Assembly: GCA_002685455.1 (NCBI GenBank) | Contig: NYXF01000105.1 | Location: 1 to 8,834, forward strand | Direction: 5' to 3' | Length of the DNA stretch: 8,834 bases | Source of the DNA: Porticoccus sp. | Lineage (GTDB): Bacteria; Pseudomonadota; Gammaproteobacteria; Pseudomonadales; Porticoccaceae | Part shown: in pieces, positions 7,094 through 8,834 of the stretch | How the letters are laid out: the number at the start of each line of letters is the position of its first letter | How positions within the stretch are numbered: position 1 is the first letter of the stretch | The notes under the pieces: generated by a model | Database searches by the model: none | Told to the model about the DNA's origin: nothing | What the model saw: the letters and a program-made list of their open reading frames with translations, nothing else | Translations under genes and position numbers: made by a program

Positions 7094-8107
7094 TTAAATC
7101 TCTTTTACACGTACCATAAGTTTCCCAATATTTTCTCCTGTATATAGTTTTTTTACACCTTCAAGTGCACTTTCTAAGCCCTCTTGCACGTCAAGACGAA
7201 CTTTAATTTTCCCTTCAGACATCCATTCAAGTATAGCCTTATTTGCTTCAGGAAAACGTTCTAAATAGTCCAAGATAATAAAACCTTGAATTTTGAGTCT
7301 ATGCATTAGTACTAAGCTATAGTTAAATGGGCCCGGGACTGGTTCTTGGCTATTGTACTGGGATATAAGTCCACATGTAGGAATTCTCCCGTGTAAATTC
7401 ATCAATTTTAGACATTCATCAAGAATAGCACCACCAACATTATCAAAATATATATCAATGCCATTTGGGCAGCTCTCAGAGAGAGCATGAGATAAATTTG
7501 AGGTTTTATAATTAATAGCTTCATCAAAACCTAGCTCTTCTTTTATCCATCGACATTTTTCGTCAGACCCAGTCAATCCAACCACACGACAACCTTTAAT
7601 CTTAGCTATTTGGCCAACAATTGATCCAACAGCACCAGCTGCGGTGGATACTACTATAGTTTCTCCAGCTTTAGGCTTTCCAATATCTAGTAAGCAAAAG
7701 TATGCCGAAGGTCCAACAAGGGCTAAAGTTGCAAATGCATCCATTACAGATACATCATCAACTGATCCTAATAAACCTACAGTCTCGGCTGAAGCAATTT
7801 GGTAATCAGACCAAGTTCCGATACCGCTCACAATATCGCCTTCTTTAAAAGCAGAGGTCCTACTTTTGAGCACAGAACCGCAAACTATACCTCTCATAGG
7901 TTCATCCAAACCAACGGGTGGCATATATTGTTTTTCATCACTCATCCAAATTCTATTTGTAGGATCTAAGGATAAGTAGTTAAGCTGGAATAAGCATTCC
8001 CCGTCTCTCGGTTGAGGAATGCTTTCTTTTTCGAAACTTAGCGTGTTATCTGTGATATTTCCAATAGGCCTTTCTCGAAGTCTCCAGACACGGTTGCTTT
8101 TACTCAT
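7094..8107 (-). CDS. NADP-dependent oxidoreductase, CurA/YncB type (MDR superfamily)
   Basis: A zinc-free medium-chain reductase that most likely reduces the C=C bond of an alpha,beta-unsaturated carbonyl using NADPH. At 337 residues it aligns with E. coli CurA (345; curcumin reductase) from end to end. Features: the N-terminal substrate domain with SLDPTNRIWM (46-55), the Rossmann domain with AAGAVGSIVGQIAKIKGCRVVG (156-177 region, dinucleotide loop AAGAVG), GIDIYFDNVGGAILD (216-230), RIPTCGLISQYN (241-252) and IQGFIILDY (273-281). The structural-zinc cysteines of alcohol dehydrogenases are absent. AGAGG (8118-8114) lies six bases before the ATG at 8107. The gene follows the DUF3237 gene after 115 bases, a gap that holds a palindrome. 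The true substrate cannot be read from the sequence; related annotations include prostaglandin reductase and leukotriene B4 12-hydroxydehydrogenase. Confidence 0.92.
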   Translation of the reverse strand: MSKSNRVWRLRERPIGNITDNTLSFEKESIPQPRDGECLFQLNYLSLDPTNRIWMSDEKQYMPPVGLDEPMRGIVCGSVLKSRTSAFKEGDIVSGIGTWSDYQIASAETVGLLGSVDDVSVMDAFATLALVGPSAYFCLLDIGKPKAGETIVVSTAAGAVGSIVGQIAKIKGCRVVGLTGSDEKCRWIKEELGFDEAINYKTSNLSHALSESCPNGIDIYFDNVGGAILDECLKLMNLHGRIPTCGLISQYNSQEPVPGPFNYSLVLMHRLKIQGFIILDYLERFPEANKAILEWMSEGKIKVRLDVQEGLESALEGVKKLYTGENIGKLMVRVKEI

Positions 8108-8139
8108 AATTAACCTCTCAAAGATTGGTGGTTTATCAG

Positions 8140-8158
8140 CCTAAGTATTATTACTTGG
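8140..8158. promoter_or_regulatory. palindrome upstream of the CurA-like gene, candidate operator
   Basis: On the minus strand this reads CCAAGTAATAATACTTAGG: AAGTA and TACTT are exact inverted repeats around ATAA, and the outer CC/GG pairs too if one A is bulged. It lies 33 bases ahead of the oxidoreductase ATG, just after a TTGTCA (8164-8159) that could be a -35. The size and position suit a small dimeric repressor, but AT-rich palindromes occur by chance. Confidence 0.3.
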
Positions 8159-8222
8159 TGACAAAAATCTTGAAATAAAAAAAATTTTACCATAATTTTT
8201 CAGCATATAACTTGCTCAACAT

Positions 8223-8714
8223 CTAACGAATAACAAAAACGTCATATTTAACAAAACCCTCTTCACCAAATTGTATTTCAACCATCTTGTTTACTGTTTG
8301 AATGCCATTAAGCCAATTATATTTTTTTGAAGAAGTTTGAAAGATTGGCGCTGCTATAAAATAAGGAATATCTTTATGGGTTAGTAACTCTCCATTTGTT
8401 AAGCGCTCCAAACTTTGAGGTGTATTTTGTATGACTCCATTATATTTTAAGTAAATATAAGCATCATCATGGGTCTTAATTAGCCCCCTGACATCAAGGT
8501 GAAAAACTCCAGAGGGCATAATACGCAACCAATCAGCTCCAGGTGCAATGAATTTGCCGTTGATTTTTGGTCCAGCAACCCAACCTCCTTCACGTACATT
8601 GACTATCATCATACCCTCGTCAATCGCTAATGGTGGATCTAGTGGGGCTTCATAAGTCATTATATATTCAGTAGTAATTTCAGTACTCTTAGAATAAATT
8701 CCCTCGTTTTTCAT
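8223..8714 (-). CDS. DUF3237 domain protein
   Basis: A 163-residue cytoplasmic protein (no signal peptide) of the DUF3237 family (UPF0311-like), whose function is not established. Numbered from the ATG, the diagnostic core is EGGWVAGPKINGKFIAPGAD (42-61), then WLRIMPSGVFHLDVRGLI (62-79) and DDAYIYLKYNGVI (83-95), followed by the family's YFIAAPIFQT and YNWLNGIQTV segments near the C terminus. The start is the ATG at 8714, with GGAG (8724-8721) six bases before it; an in-frame TTG at 8726 overlaps that ribosome site and is not a start. It is co-oriented with the CurA-like reductase, and similar proteins often accompany oxidoreductases, so a role in catabolism of ketone or acyl compounds is possible but inferred. 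Confidence 0.88.
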   Translation of the reverse strand: MKNEGIYSKSTEITTEYIMTYEAPLDPPLAIDEGMMIVNVREGGWVAGPKINGKFIAPGADWLRIMPSGVFHLDVRGLIKTHDDAYIYLKYNGVIQNTPQSLERLTNGELLTHKDIPYFIAAPIFQTSSKKYNWLNGIQTVNKMVEIQFGEEGFVKYDVFVIR

Positions 8715-8779
8715 TAGTAACTCCAAAATATATTTTCAAATATATCCATCTTTGTAAATTTATGTTTGACGGAAGAGTG

Positions 8780-8834
8780 CTATTTTTGTGAAAAAAATCC
8801 ACTAAGCCTACCACTAATTCCCTCGCATGCCACC
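8780..8834 (-). CDS. possible C-terminal end of another gene (partial)
   Basis: On the minus strand an open frame runs in from the window edge and ends at TAG (8782-8780), giving VACEGISGRLSGFFSQK. It reads like a plausible protein tail, and the following 65 bases would be an ordinary spacer before the DUF3237 gene. A competing frame is also open from the edge and ends only inside the DUF3237 gene (about 47 codons), so the choice is uncertain and no family can be named. Confidence 0.25.
   Translation of the reverse strand, partial: VACEGISGRLSGFFSQK

Noticed and set aside
8765..8790. TTGACG at 8765-8770 as a rightward promoter
   Set aside because: No acceptable -10 hexamer follows at 16-18 bases, and nothing downstream in the window reads rightward.
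8801..8816. Direct repeat CCACTAA near the right edge
   Set aside because: Two 7-base copies in a short AT-rich spacer are too little to support a repeat element or attachment site.

Overview
The window looks like chromosomal DNA of a low-GC (judged by eye), probably free-living marine-type gammaproteobacterium. The evidence is a CysE that follows the enterobacterial sequence closely, a gammaproteobacterial biotin operon order, an AmiB/AmiC-type divisome amidase and a small inner-membrane protein resembling a gammaproteobacterial DUF family. No mobile element, tRNA, rRNA or CRISPR was seen. The first bases are GATC and the first gene is cut, so this may be a clone or contig end; the species cannot be named from the sequence.

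Layout, left to right. (1) Positions 1-840 (+) hold the 3' part of an N-acetylmuramoyl-L-alanine amidase with a C-terminal LysM domain. (2) Positions 890-2045 (-) hold cysE, followed by an overlapping small gene of unknown function. (3) Positions 2046-2198 are a divergent control region with a near-consensus sigma70 promoter for bioB (TTGACA-16-TATGAT). Its -35 box lies inside an imperfect palindrome with the layout of a BirA operator. (4) Positions 2199-6773 (+) are a compact biotin operon, bioB-bioF-bioHC-bioD; bioC and bioH are one fused gene, with BioH at the N terminus. (5) Positions 6818-7006 (+) encode a 62-residue single-pass membrane protein. (6) Positions 7094-8714 (-) encode a DUF3237 protein and a CurA-like NADP-dependent oxidoreductase, apparently co-oriented. 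The right edge may hold the last codons of another minus-strand gene.

The biotin genes cover pimelate assembly and most of ring assembly. The BioC half methylates malonyl-ACP so that fatty-acid synthesis can elongate it, and the BioH half removes the methyl group to give pimeloyl-ACP. BioF condenses this with alanine to KAPA, BioD closes the ureido ring of dethiobiotin, and BioB inserts sulfur. BioA (KAPA to DAPA) is not in the window. Its usual divergent position in enterobacteria is taken here by cysE, a cysteine biosynthesis gene.

I found no clearly undescribed system. The points most worth a second look are the probable BirA operator shared by bioB and cysE, the BioH-BioC fusion with a slippery T9 run exactly at its domain boundary, the CysE that lacks the usual C-terminal CysK-docking tail, and the unrecognised gene overlapping the end of cysE.
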